From contig NZ_CP117430.1 in NCBI RefSeq assembly GCF_030687395.1, positions 5,518,001 through 5,582,000 of the forward strand: 64,000 bases of DNA. Direction: 5' to 3'. A model generated the notes under the pieces. That model was not told where the DNA came from, did not search any database, and worked only from the letters and a program-made list of their open reading frames with translations. Positions 45,377 through 54,271 of this stretch are shown here, in pieces; the stretch's first letter is position 1, and each line of letters starts with the position of its first letter. Origin of the DNA: Pseudomonas wuhanensis. Lineage in GTDB: Bacteria > Pseudomonadota > Gammaproteobacteria > Pseudomonadales > Pseudomonadaceae. The translations under genes and the position numbers were made by a program.

Positions 45377-46744
45377 TTACCGAACGCCCTCGGCGCGCAG
45401 GGCCGACGGGGTGTAGTCCGCAGACTTGGCCTCGAAGCCGAATTCGAAACTGTGCTTCTCTTCGTTCTTCATTCCCAGGGCAATGTATCGGCCGGCGATG
45501 ATGTCGTAGAGCGCCTCGAGGGTGTAGGCCGGCGTCTGGTGATCGTAGTAATACTGGGCATGACCTTCGCCCACCCGCCACAGTTGACCGCGACCGTCGT
45601 AATGATCCGCCAGCGCCACTTGCCAGCTGTCTTCATCGAGGTACATGTGGCGCTTGGCGTAGATGTGCCGCTCGCTCGGCTTGACCGTGCCGACCACTTC
45701 CCAGACCCGGTGCAACTCGTAGCGGGTCAAGTCCTGGTTGATGTGCCCGGCCTTCACCACGTCATCGTACTTGAGGCTCGGCGAGTCAAGTTTGTAGCTG
45801 TTGTAGGGGATGTACATTTCCTTTTTGCCGATCAGTTTCCAGTCGTAGCGATCCGGTGCGCCGGAGAACATGTCGAAGTTATCCGAGGTGCGCAGGCCGT
45901 CAGCGGCGGTGCCCGGACCGTCGTAGGCCACTTGCGGCGCACGACGTACCCGACGTTGACCGGCGTTGTAGATCCACGCCAGCCGCGGCTCTTTCACCTG
46001 ATCAAGGGTTTCGTGCACCAGCAGCACGTTCCCCGCCAGCCGCGCCGGCGCGGTCACCGACTGCTTGAAGAAGGTCAGCACGTTGGCGGCTTTGTCCGGG
46101 TCCAGGTCCTTCATCAGTTGCGGTACGGCGATTTCTTCCTCGAAGCGGATCGACGTGTAGCTGCCGTTGGTCTGCGGGGTCACCTGGGTGATGATGCGTC
46201 GCTGATTGCCGCCGTGGTAACGGGTGATGTGGTTCCACAGCACCTCGACGCCGTTCTTCGGAATCGGGAATGCGTAGTAGCGGTTGCCGGTGAAATTGGC
46301 CAGACCGTTACCGTCGTTGATGCTGGTCACGTTCAGCGCGCTGCGCTTGGCCGATTCGTAGATCTCCGGCGGCAGGGCGACGGTACGGTGGGTCGTGTAG
46401 ACCGGGATCTTGTAGGTTTGCGGATAGCGCTTGAACATCGCTATCTGACCGTCCGAGAGTTTGTCTTTGTACTTGTCGACGGTCTCGGCAGTGATGGTAA
46501 ACAGCGGTTTTTCACTGGCGAACGGGTCGGCCAGAAAGCCTTTGCCGTCGACCGCGCCGGCGTTTTTCGGGATGCCGCCGGTCCAGGCCGGGATCGAGCC
46601 ATCGGCATTGCCGGCCTTCTCGGCGCCCAGCGGCGTGAGGGTCGCACCGAGCTTGTTGGCTTCTTCCGGCGAGACCGCCGCCATCACGTTGGCGGCCAGC
46701 AGACTCAGGGCCAGGGCGCCGCATTGCAGAATCATCTTGCGCAT
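45377..46744 (-). CDS. DUF1329 exported protein
   Basis: The 455-residue protein starts at ATG 46744, which has AAGGA eight bases upstream; ATG 46753 lies too close to that site. A signal peptide ends near LLAANVMA (about residue 22), so it is exported to the periplasm or outer membrane. Family features: GGIPKNAG near residue 50, HVWEV-type block (HRVWEVVGTVKPSERHIYAK), YLDEDSWQVALADHYDGRG. DUF1329 proteins resemble LolB/LolA-like folds and are found next to DUF1302 genes, often in lipid or sterol metabolism. The role here is unknown. Confidence 0.85.
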   Translation of the reverse strand: MRKMILQCGALALSLLAANVMAAVSPEEANKLGATLTPLGAEKAGNADGSIPAWTGGIPKNAGAVDGKGFLADPFASEKPLFTITAETVDKYKDKLSDGQIAMFKRYPQTYKIPVYTTHRTVALPPEIYESAKRSALNVTSINDGNGLANFTGNRYYAFPIPKNGVEVLWNHITRYHGGNQRRIITQVTPQTNGSYTSIRFEEEIAVPQLMKDLDPDKAANVLTFFKQSVTAPARLAGNVLLVHETLDQVKEPRLAWIYNAGQRRVRRAPQVAYDGPGTAADGLRTSDNFDMFSGAPDRYDWKLIGKKEMYIPYNSYKLDSPSLKYDDVVKAGHINQDLTRYELHRVWEVVGTVKPSERHIYAKRHMYLDEDSWQVALADHYDGRGQLWRVGEGHAQYYYDHQTPAYTLEALYDIIAGRYIALGMKNEEKHSFEFGFEAKSADYTPSALRAEGVR

Positions 46745-46767
46745 TGAAATCATCCTTCTCAGCCAGA

Positions 46768-48561
46768 TCAGAAGTTCACGCCAAAGCTCAGCGCCAGGAA
46801 GTCACGGTCTTCCAGGACGTTGTAATCACCGCCGAAGAAATCGGTGTAACTGAGGCTCGCGGTATAGGTGTTGCGATAGTCGGCATCGACACCGACGCTG
46901 ACCGCCTTGGCGCCTTCGTTGAACAGCCCGTTGGGGCCATAGCCGGCGACGTCATGGGACCAGGACAGGTTGGGTTTGAGGTTGATCCCGCCAATCACGT
47001 TGGCGTAATCGAGGATCGCCCGGGCGCGGTAGCCCCAGGAGGTAGAAGTGACGAAGCCGTCGGTATCGCCACCGAAACCGTACTGGCCGTAGACCGAATC
47101 ACGGCCATAACGCAGCTTGCTCCGCGACTCCAGACCACCGACTCGTACCACCGCAGCTTCACCGACCAGGGTCAGTCGTTGGGCGCCCAACACTTGGTCG
47201 AAGAAGTGCGTCAGGGTACTTTGGACCTGGGTCACTTCCTTACGGCGATAACCCGTGTTGTCGGCACCTGGCCGAGTCGCGACAGGCGATGCGGCGCCGC
47301 CAGCGATCGGGTTAAGCAACGCCAGGGTCAGGTCGTTGGTGTTGACCTGCACCGGAGCGTTGGGCCGGTAGCTGATTTCGCCGGTCCAGGCAGTGCCGGT
47401 GGGCAAAGTGGTGGAGAAGCTCGCACCGTACAGACGAATGTCTTCCGGGTATTCGAGGTAGTACTGGCCGCGCCCGAGCATCACGCTTTGGGCCAGGCCC
47501 GAGCCGCTGCCCGGGGCTAGACGGTTGGCGGCGCGGACCATGCCCGGCAGGCTGGCCAGTGTCGACAGCCCGGCGGTAGTGGTGCCAACGGTTGGTGTAC
47601 GACTGTGGTAATTCATAAAGTAGAGGCCGTATTCGGTGTCGTCACCGAGCCAGCGCAAGGCTGTGCCCCACTGCCCAGAATCCCGGGCATCACGGTCGCC
47701 GCCACGGGGCACGATCACGCCCTCGCGGGTGACCTGAATAGGTTGGCCAAAGGCTGCCGCGAGCGGCGCCAACGGGGCAATCGCCGGGCTGCCGACGGTG
47801 TAACCGTTGTTGCAACCGTCCGCCGCCACGTCGACACCGAAGAAGGTGCCGCAATTGTCGAGAACGGTCTGATCCCACTCCAGTTGGTAGAAACCTTCCA
47901 CCGTGAGCTGGTCGGTCAGGCCCTGGGAGGCGAACAGCATGTTCACCGGAATCAGGCCTTCCTTGATCTCGGCGCCAGGACGTCGGAACGCGGAAACGTC
48001 GACCGGGTTGATGCTGTTGATCGAGTTGCCAATGAAGGTGCTTTCACCCCAACTGACCACCTGCTTGCCGGCGCGCACGGTGCCCGGCAGATCGGCGATG
48101 GAATAGTTGTGATAGACGAACGCATCGAGGATCTGTGCGCCCGAAGACTTGGCGCCCTCTTTGCGACCGCTGTCGCTGATCTGCTTGAACTCGCGGTCTT
48201 CGTCCTTCAGCTCGAAGTCGTACCAGTACTTGCCACGGACGAACACACCGGTGTCGCCGTACTTCAATTCGAGGTCGTGGATGCCCTTGAAGATCTTGGA
48301 GAAGGTTTCGCCTTTCTTGAAGTTCAGGCGCCCGTCATCACCGGTTGAAGACTGGCCAGTACCGCCGTTGACGGTGCCCACCAGTGACTTGTCGGCATCG
48401 CGCATGCCCCAGCTCGCGCCGACCGACAACGAGGAATCGAACTGCCCCTCGATTTCGCCGATGTTGAATGAAACGGCCTGCGCCTCGGCGCAGCAACCCA
48501 AGGCCACCGCAGCGGCCAGCGCTTGCGGTTTGAAGATGGCGCGCATTGTTGTTTTTGTCAT
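46768..48561 (-). CDS. DUF1302 outer-membrane protein
   Basis: The 597-residue protein starts at ATG 48561 after GGAAGA; the longer frame to 48732 is rejected because it lacks a site and precedes the signal peptide. Signal peptide about residues 1-31 (LAAAVALGCCAEAQA). The mature part begins VSFNIGEIEGQFDSSLSVGA, the DUF1302 signature, and is a beta-rich barrel-like protein ending DFLALSFGVNF with a terminal Phe as in outer-membrane porins. It forms an operon with the DUF1329 gene. A transport role across the outer membrane is inferred. Confidence 0.87.
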   Translation of the reverse strand: MTKTTMRAIFKPQALAAAVALGCCAEAQAVSFNIGEIEGQFDSSLSVGASWGMRDADKSLVGTVNGGTGQSSTGDDGRLNFKKGETFSKIFKGIHDLELKYGDTGVFVRGKYWYDFELKDEDREFKQISDSGRKEGAKSSGAQILDAFVYHNYSIADLPGTVRAGKQVVSWGESTFIGNSINSINPVDVSAFRRPGAEIKEGLIPVNMLFASQGLTDQLTVEGFYQLEWDQTVLDNCGTFFGVDVAADGCNNGYTVGSPAIAPLAPLAAAFGQPIQVTREGVIVPRGGDRDARDSGQWGTALRWLGDDTEYGLYFMNYHSRTPTVGTTTAGLSTLASLPGMVRAANRLAPGSGSGLAQSVMLGRGQYYLEYPEDIRLYGASFSTTLPTGTAWTGEISYRPNAPVQVNTNDLTLALLNPIAGGAASPVATRPGADNTGYRRKEVTQVQSTLTHFFDQVLGAQRLTLVGEAAVVRVGGLESRSKLRYGRDSVYGQYGFGGDTDGFVTSTSWGYRARAILDYANVIGGINLKPNLSWSHDVAGYGPNGLFNEGAKAVSVGVDADYRNTYTASLSYTDFFGGDYNVLEDRDFLALSFGVNF

Positions 48562-48769
48562 GCGTCTTCCCCGGTGAGTGACAGAAGGCCCCACCCTACT
48601 GCCGCGCGCCGGGAGCGATAAGCGCACCAAGGAGGTATTCGCGTTGTACCTCCAAAGGATGAATGCCCGCATGGGACGGGGGTTTGCGCGGGGTATGGAT
48701 GGGCTGGATGGAGGGTTATCAGCGGGACGCATGGAAGGGCGTGTAGCAGATGGCGCAGCTTCGTTTGCT

Positions 48770-48815
48770 TGTAGCAGCTGCCGAGCTCGCGAGGCTGCGT
48801 TCGGCAGCTGCTACA
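48770..48815 (+). repeat. Inverted repeat (REP-like, GTAGCAGCTGCCGA type)
   Basis: TGTAGCAGCTGCCGA and its exact complement TCGGCAGCTGCTACA flank a 16-base GC-rich loop. This is a second REP class, common in pseudomonads and unlike the others in this window. Confidence 0.75.
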
Positions 48816-49062
48816 GGGGTCAGCCTGCGACTGTTGCTAAGACTGCAACAGTGCATGTCTGGAATCGCTATTTTTCCTTTGCGCTCAAGCCCTTATTCTT
48901 GCCGGGCTTTCACGGCAAACGGCCTGAAAGCACGAAGCGACGGGGATGATAGACCCACCCCGTTGGCGACAGAATCCAGATGATTTGAAGCGTATTTTTT
49001 CGACTCATCGCCCCCTGTTCACTGACGTTGTTTTGTTGCTCCTTGATCCAACGTCTTACTTT

Positions 49063-49090
49063 GGCCGCTGCGTTTGCAGCGGCCTTTTTT
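49063..49090 (+). terminator. Rho-independent terminator, target of the group II intron
   Basis: The stem GGCCGCTGC / GCAGCGGCC with a GTTT-type loop is followed by six T. The group II intron begins three bases later (49094). Class C introns choose exactly such sites. Confidence 0.85.
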
Positions 49091-49093
49091 ATG

Positions 49094-50926
49094 GTGCGCC
49101 CAGCATGGGCGCAATCTTGTGGGTGAAAGTCCCGCCGTAAGCTGGCCACAGCGAACGAAGTGAAGCGCAACTGCATGAGGGCGACCGAGTGTGGGGAGGA
49201 AGCGTGAATCGAAACCGTGAGCCGATGAACAAGAACCGGATACAAGGCGAAGCCGATCAGGGCGAGCGGGCCGTAAACCGCGAAGCTCTTGTGGTCAAGG
49301 ATCAGGCTGCGTAAATCCGGCGGTTGTGCGGGGAAGGATTGTGTTCTTACCTGGGGAGATCTCGCCTTGTGCCTGAAAGGGCGACGGTGCAAGCCGGAGC
49401 GAGAAGTCAGCAGAGGCCGTAGTAGTCATCTTTTTTTGACGAAGGGCCGAACGAGAGAAAGCGTTATAGGCCATGTTGATGCGAAAGACCGGAAGTCAGA
49501 TGCCTGCCAAACGCGGGGCGGATGGAGATAACGAGCGGTGAAGCCGTGAGAAGTCCTGTCAGCGACGAGGTCGATCGCCCGCAAGATGAATCCGACAATG
49601 CAGGGCAAGGGCTGCTGGAACGGGCCTTTGCGAGAGAAAACCTGAAGCGGGCGTGGAAGCGGGTCAAGGCCAACAAAGGTGCAGCGGGAGTCGACGGTCT
49701 GGACATTGAACAGACCGCCGAATATCTGCTGACTCAGTGGGCGGCGATTCGTGAACAGCTTCTATCAGGTGTCTACCGGCCCAGTCCGGTACGCCGAGTG
49801 GTCATTCCCAAACCTGACGGCGGTCAGCGCGAGTTAGGCATCCCGACGGTCACCGACCGTCTGATCCAACAAGCCTTGCTGCAAATCCTGCAACCACTGC
49901 TCGATCCAACCTTCAGTGAACACAGCTATGGCTTTCGCCCGGGACGCTCTGCGCAGGATGCCGTTATGGCGGCTCAGCGCCATGTGTCCTCGGGACGCAA
50001 GGTGGTGGTGGATGTTGATCTGGAGAAGTTCTTCGATCGGGTCGACCACGACATCCTGATGAATCGCTTGCGCAAACGGATTGCGGATCGGGCGGTTATC
50101 CGGCTGATTCGGGCCTATCTGGATGCCGGAACGCTGATCAATGGCATGGTCGAGAAAAGCCGCGTCGGGGCGCCGCAAGGCGGCCCGCTGTCGCCATTGT
50201 TGGCGAATGTGCTGCTGAACGAAGTGGATCGGGAGCTTGAACGTCGAGGGCATTGCTTCGTGCGCTATGCCGACGATGCGAATGTGTACGTTCGCAGCCG
50301 CAGGGCTGGGCAGCGGGTAATGACTTTGCTGAAGCGCCTGTACGAAAAGCTGCACTTGAGCGTCAATGAGAGCAAGAGTGCGGTGGCGAGTGCGTTTGGT
50401 CGCAAGTTTCTTGGGTATGCCTTTTGGGCATCGCCCAAAGGCGTCAAAAGAGCCGTGGCGATCAAGGCGCGCAAGCAGTTCAAGCAACGGATACGCGAAC
50501 TGACCCGCCGCTCAGGTGGCCGCAGTATGCGACAAGTAGTCGAAAATCTACGCCCTTACCTCTTGGGCTGGACAGCTTACTTTGGGTTGTCACAAACCCC
50601 GAAAATCTGGCGAGAGCTGGATGAATGGATACGACACCGACTGCGAGCGATCCAACTGAAGCAATGGCGGCGTGGACCGACGATCTACCGCGAACTGAGG
50701 GCGCTGGGAGCCAGCAGCCAAACGGCCCGCAGAGTGGCGGCCAACTCGCATAGTTGGTGGCGTAACAGCCGATTTGAGCTGAATCGAGTGTTGGATATAG
50801 CGTGGTTCGACAGACTGGGTCTGGTACGACTCTCATAACCTCAATCTCTCGAACCGCCCGGTGCGGACCCGCATGCCGGGTGGTGTGGCAGGGGAGCGGC
50901 CTGTGAAGGCCGTCCCCTATGCCGAT
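49094..50926 (+). mobile_element. Group II intron with maturase gene, inserted behind a terminator
   Basis: The element begins GTGCGCCCAGCATGGGCGCA with the typical GUGYG 5' end and GTGGGTGAAAGTCCC shortly after. It ends after domain V (about 50851-50885, AACCGCCCGGTGCGG ... CCGGGTGGTG) and domain VI (stem GGGGAGCGGCCT / AGGCCGTCCCC) at CCGAT. The length of about 1.83 kb with a single maturase ORF is usual. Insertion three bases after a terminator T-run points to a group IIC-like target choice. The exact 3' boundary is uncertain by one or two bases. Confidence 0.82.
49522..50838 (+). CDS. ltrA: Group II intron reverse transcriptase/maturase
   Basis: The 438-residue protein has reverse-transcriptase blocks: GAAGVDGLDIEQ, VVIPKPDGGQRELGIPTVTD, SYGFRPGRSAQDAV, VVDVDLEKFFDRVDHD, GAPQGGPLSPLLANV and catalytic RYADDANVY (about residue 245, given separately). 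A maturase X domain follows (about 310-400). There is no HNH endonuclease domain after X, which matches class C introns that insert at hairpins on single-stranded DNA. It promotes splicing and mobility of the surrounding intron. No frameshift is seen, so the intron may be active. Confidence 0.93.
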   Translation: MEITSGEAVRSPVSDEVDRPQDESDNAGQGLLERAFARENLKRAWKRVKANKGAAGVDGLDIEQTAEYLLTQWAAIREQLLSGVYRPSPVRRVVIPKPDGGQRELGIPTVTDRLIQQALLQILQPLLDPTFSEHSYGFRPGRSAQDAVMAAQRHVSSGRKVVVDVDLEKFFDRVDHDILMNRLRKRIADRAVIRLIRAYLDAGTLINGMVEKSRVGAPQGGPLSPLLANVLLNEVDRELERRGHCFVRYADDANVYVRSRRAGQRVMTLLKRLYEKLHLSVNESKSAVASAFGRKFLGYAFWASPKGVKRAVAIKARKQFKQRIRELTRRSGGRSMRQVVENLRPYLLGWTAYFGLSQTPKIWRELDEWIRHRLRAIQLKQWRRGPTIYRELRALGASSQTARRVAANSHSWWRNSRFELNRVLDIAWFDRLGLVRLS

Positions 50927-51118
50927 TGGGTTTGTTTCCGAGATAAAACTTCATGTTTCCTACATCACTGTCGGAAACACTCACCTGCCCGGCTTTTACG
51001 ATGGAATTTATAGTCTTTCTCGGCGCCCTGGATGGCGCTGACACACAGGACCATAAACGGCCGTCATCATTGGATGCCGGCATGGCTATTCCAGTATTGG
51101 AATCGAAAGGAATTCGAT

Positions 51119-53071
51119 ATGCCGCAAGAAAAAAACATCCTTGTTAATAGAGGTATACCTCGCAAGCCTTCATCGCCTTTTGGCTTCGGATTTGGCGCCG
51201 GGGGCGCGTCAGGCCCCGACCACTCCGATCGTGGATATGACTTAATGGATTCCGCCACTGATTGGCTGAATGACAACAATGCTTATACCGAGGAACTCTT
51301 CAACGAAAACTTCAAGAACATCATTCATATAACCAATGCCGAACTCGCAAATACAAGAGCGGCTGTTGCGGCTGTTGTCCCCCCTGGAACCGATGTTCTT
51401 GAGATTGAGTTACGGACGCTTGAGCTGCAACTTTTCAAAGCAAGGACAGATCATCAAGAACAGATAAGAGTAGCCAATCTTTATTATGGCCATGACCCAC
51501 TGACCAAGGGTTTCGAGGCCCCCGCGGGTCGTCGCTCAGGGCAAATAGGTTATTACAGAGCAGTAGAAAAATGGAATATCTCTTACGCCGCAGCTTACGA
51601 GGCGAAGTTCCTGGCTGAGCAGATAAAGCTGTTGGACGCCCGCTTAGCCACACAAAACAACGCCATTGCCGACGCCAATGAAAAAGCGGCGGCAGCGGCT
51701 CAGGGAAGAGCCCAGGCTGAAGCCCGACGCGTGGCCGAGGAACAGGCGCGAATGGCCGCGGAAGCAGCACGCAAAGCCAAAGAGGCGAAAGAACAAGAGG
51801 AGATTGCTGCAAAAAGGCGTACGAAAACGGATGCCCAGCTCAAAAAACTGTATGCATTTATCGCGGCCATGGACGCAGCCAGAGCCAATCGACCGTTTCC
51901 CGTATCGGGATCGGCTGTGGCACTTGGCCCGGTTTTCACCTTGGCAACGGGTCGTCTCGCCACCAATCCAGCCACTACCCAGGCAATCAGGGGCGCGCTG
52001 CAAAGCGCAGTAGCCGTCGTGATTGCGGCGGGTACCGCGTCGGCAGGTGCGATGATGGTCGGATTCGCCGCACTGCTGTTTCCCTCGCCACTAGGTAACA
52101 GCGATCGGCGCGAAATGAGCATCCCGCCGATTTCGGATCTGGTGCCCGACAACCTCCACAACTGGAGCCTCTCACTCTCGACATCCGAGCCTGACGATCT
52201 CCACGCCTTGAGCGTCCCGCTCTCGGATCTCGTGCCCGGCGGCCTCCCTGACTTGCACGCCATCGCCGAGGCCAATGGATACATTGAACTGCCGGTTGCG
52301 ATGGGCTCAAGGACTGTGGGCAATACCACCGAGTTTTTTGTTGCGGCCACCCACGGAACGGCGGCTCCTTCCAAAATGCCGGTGCAGCTCGCCACGCTCG
52401 ACACGACACTGAACGCCTACAGGTCCTACAATCCGGATGCCCCATCCATCGGCATGACCTGGACGCCGATAGTCAAGCCGAACAACGCGTCAACCTCCCT
52501 CCCGGCGAGCGAACGGAATGTCGTCGTTTACGACGGCACTACGGTGACCGCTCTCGAAGGAAGGGTCGATACGTTCCCGGAGCTGGATCTCTACAGTTTT
52601 GGGGGCTTCATCACGGTGTTTCCGGCTGAGTCGGGTATGCCGCCTGTTTACACGATGTTCAGGGATCGGCGGAATGAGCCTGGTGTGGCTAGCGGATTCG
52701 GACAAAAAATTTCAGGGACATGGTTATCCTCAGCATCACAAAGAGAGGGAACGCCTATCCCGTCGCAGATTGCAGATCAGTTGCGAGGGCGCCAATTCAA
52801 GACGTTTAGAGCCTTTCGGGAGACATTTTGGAAAGCTGTAGCAAATGATCCATTCTTGATTGCTCAGTTCACCTTATTCAACAAATTTGATATTAGAAAT
52901 GGTCTATCACCAAGCGCCCCGCCTTCGGAGCAAGTGGGTAGACGTACGAAGTTTGAGATTCACCATGTTACGCTTATCAGTGAGGGTGGCTCAGTCTACG
53001 ACATAGACAATCTTCGTCTACTGACACCAAAGCAACACATTGAAACCCACTCCAAAAATGGAGAACTATGA
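51119..53071 (+). CDS. S-type pyocin with colicin E9-like HNH DNase domain
   Basis: The 650-residue bacteriocin starts at ATG 51119 with AAAGGAA upstream; 29 further in-frame codons upstream lack a site. Order: Gly-rich N-terminus (about 15-40), helical receptor-binding part, long charged coiled coil (about 180-240), Ala/Gly-rich hydrophobic stretch (about 285-325), S-type pyocin translocation domain (about 335-540), and a DNase at the C-terminus. HHVTLISEGGSVYDIDNLR with TPKQHIETH (about 612-643) is the HNH site and aligns with colicin E9. It kills related strains by cutting DNA. The immunity gene starts two bases after its stop. Confidence 0.92.
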   Translation: MPQEKNILVNRGIPRKPSSPFGFGFGAGGASGPDHSDRGYDLMDSATDWLNDNNAYTEELFNENFKNIIHITNAELANTRAAVAAVVPPGTDVLEIELRTLELQLFKARTDHQEQIRVANLYYGHDPLTKGFEAPAGRRSGQIGYYRAVEKWNISYAAAYEAKFLAEQIKLLDARLATQNNAIADANEKAAAAAQGRAQAEARRVAEEQARMAAEAARKAKEAKEQEEIAAKRRTKTDAQLKKLYAFIAAMDAARANRPFPVSGSAVALGPVFTLATGRLATNPATTQAIRGALQSAVAVVIAAGTASAGAMMVGFAALLFPSPLGNSDRREMSIPPISDLVPDNLHNWSLSLSTSEPDDLHALSVPLSDLVPGGLPDLHAIAEANGYIELPVAMGSRTVGNTTEFFVAATHGTAAPSKMPVQLATLDTTLNAYRSYNPDAPSIGMTWTPIVKPNNASTSLPASERNVVVYDGTTVTALEGRVDTFPELDLYSFGGFITVFPAESGMPPVYTMFRDRRNEPGVASGFGQKISGTWLSSASQREGTPIPSQIADQLRGRQFKTFRAFRETFWKAVANDPFLIAQFTLFNKFDIRNGLSPSAPPSEQVGRRTKFEIHHVTLISEGGSVYDIDNLRLLTPKQHIETHSKNGEL

Positions 53072-53072
53072 G

Positions 53073-53336
53073 ATGAAACTTAAAGATAAATTCGAAGATT
53101 ACACAGAGTCAGAATACATTGCCCTTATAGACCGTTTGGTTCAAGGGGATTACAAATCAGAGAAAGAACACGATGAAATCGTGGACAACATAGTAAGCAC
53201 TTCAGAACACCCAAACGGCACAGGAATTTTGTATTACCCAGAAGAAGGTGTTGAAGACAGCCCCGCTGGCGTATTAAAAGCCATTAAAGATTGGCGAGCC
53301 GCCAACGGAAAACCAGGCTTCAAACCCGAGCAATAA
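53073..53336 (+). CDS. Colicin/pyocin DNase immunity protein (Im2/Im9 family)
   Basis: The 87-residue acidic protein starts MKLKDKFEDYTESEYIALI. The conserved binding motif TSEHPNGTGILYYPEEG and the tail KDWRAANGKPGF match Im9 closely (SDLIYYP and QWRAANGKSGF in Im9). It binds the DNase domain of the pyocin in the producer and blocks it. Start chosen at 53073 with GGAG nine bases upstream; ATG 53058 is also in frame. Base composition is AT-rich, as is usual for these immunity genes. Confidence 0.93.
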   Translation: MKLKDKFEDYTESEYIALIDRLVQGDYKSEKEHDEIVDNIVSTSEHPNGTGILYYPEEGVEDSPAGVLKAIKDWRAANGKPGFKPEQ

Positions 53337-53593
53337 ACTTTAGTGGGAACTGACTATAGGTGCCTGCTCCCTCATACTGCTTAATCGACAAAAGTCGTGA
53401 AAGCTACGTCCTGCCGTTCTGTACGAAACATCCTTTATTTGGCCAACAATATTCTGACTGAAATCTATCCCTTCAATTATTCACACAATAATGCAGGCAT
53501 ACGCTTACTCACCTACCAGACACGTCTCTTCGCAAGCTGGTGTACGTTAATTACTCGGCAAAAACTAAAAACTCTTTGCAGCGAGCACAACGT

Positions 53594-54220
53594 ATGACGG
53601 ATAGAGACAAAGCTGAATCGGAAGAAATGTATGCCATTGCAAGAAGTGGCTCGGGTGCTGACAGCATCATGGTTCAGCGTCTGAAGGACACTCTGGAGGG
53701 CAAATTTGAGATGACCGATACCGACCGGCGCTTCTATGCACATACTCTTCGTGTGATGGAAAGACTTAGAGCCATGGGCATTCCTGATGATTTTATACCG
53801 AAGAAAAATGCTTCCCTCTGGAACGATGTTCATACTGCAGCGCTTGAGGATTTCAAACTCGGCAACGACGAAAGACTTCGTTATACGGACGAAGCCATTG
53901 AGGCCGCCAAACGGCAGGAAATTCTGGCTTTCGAAGGAGGTTGTGGATCGAAAACATCATTAGCGAAACTCGAACAAGCTATCCGAAACGAATCTGTAAG
54001 AGATCTGCTATCAGTGCTGGCTATCGGCTTGGCATTTCCCTCGATTGACATGCTGTTTGGGCGTTATCGCTTCGAAGTGATCGCCCGTGGTGAGCTGTGC
54101 AAGACTTACGAGGAGCTATTCGAGGAGGGCATATTGGCTGAGGGCGATTTGGCTATGGCTCTCAAAGGCCCACACTGGAAAGCGCCAAAATTCGTGACTG
54201 AAAAACAATACGAGCGATAG
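53594..54220 (+). CDS. Orphan protein of unknown function behind the pyocin genes
   Basis: I do not recognise this protein. From ATG 53594 it has 208 residues; a GTG at 53540 would add 18. It is soluble, acidic and largely helical (MVQRLKDTLEGKFEM, AHTLRVMERLRAMGI), with one hydrophobic stretch LLSVLAIGLAFPSIDMLFG (about residue 145). There is no signal peptide. It lies 257 bases after the immunity gene in AT-rich accessory DNA, so it could be an extra immunity protein or remnant of another bacteriocin locus. That is a guess from position only. Confidence 0.6.
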   Translation: MTDRDKAESEEMYAIARSGSGADSIMVQRLKDTLEGKFEMTDTDRRFYAHTLRVMERLRAMGIPDDFIPKKNASLWNDVHTAALEDFKLGNDERLRYTDEAIEAAKRQEILAFEGGCGSKTSLAKLEQAIRNESVRDLLSVLAIGLAFPSIDMLFGRYRFEVIARGELCKTYEELFEEGILAEGDLAMALKGPHWKAPKFVTEKQYER

Positions 54221-54271
54221 CCAAATAGGCCACTCAATCACCTACCGTCGACTGGGTGGCCTCAAACCTCA

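Larger units (their letters stand above)
48562..49093. other. Gene-free spacer upstream of the DUF1302 gene
   Basis: This 532-base region contains the promoter of the DUF1302 operon near 48560-48700, the inverted repeat at 48770-48815, and a rightward terminator (49063-49090). No protein gene on either strand is supported. A short untranslated RNA ending at the terminator is possible, since no rightward coding gene precedes it. Confidence 0.5.

Noticed and set aside
45452..46747. Rightward 431-codon frame opposite the DUF1329 gene
   Set aside because: Long but motif-free; the DUF1329 signal peptide and terminator fit the minus strand.
48910..49392. Leftward 160-codon frame across the terminator and the intron 5' end
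   Set aside because: It would have to read through the intron boundary and the hairpin; Lys/Ala-rich parts come from the terminator sequence. Not a plausible gene.
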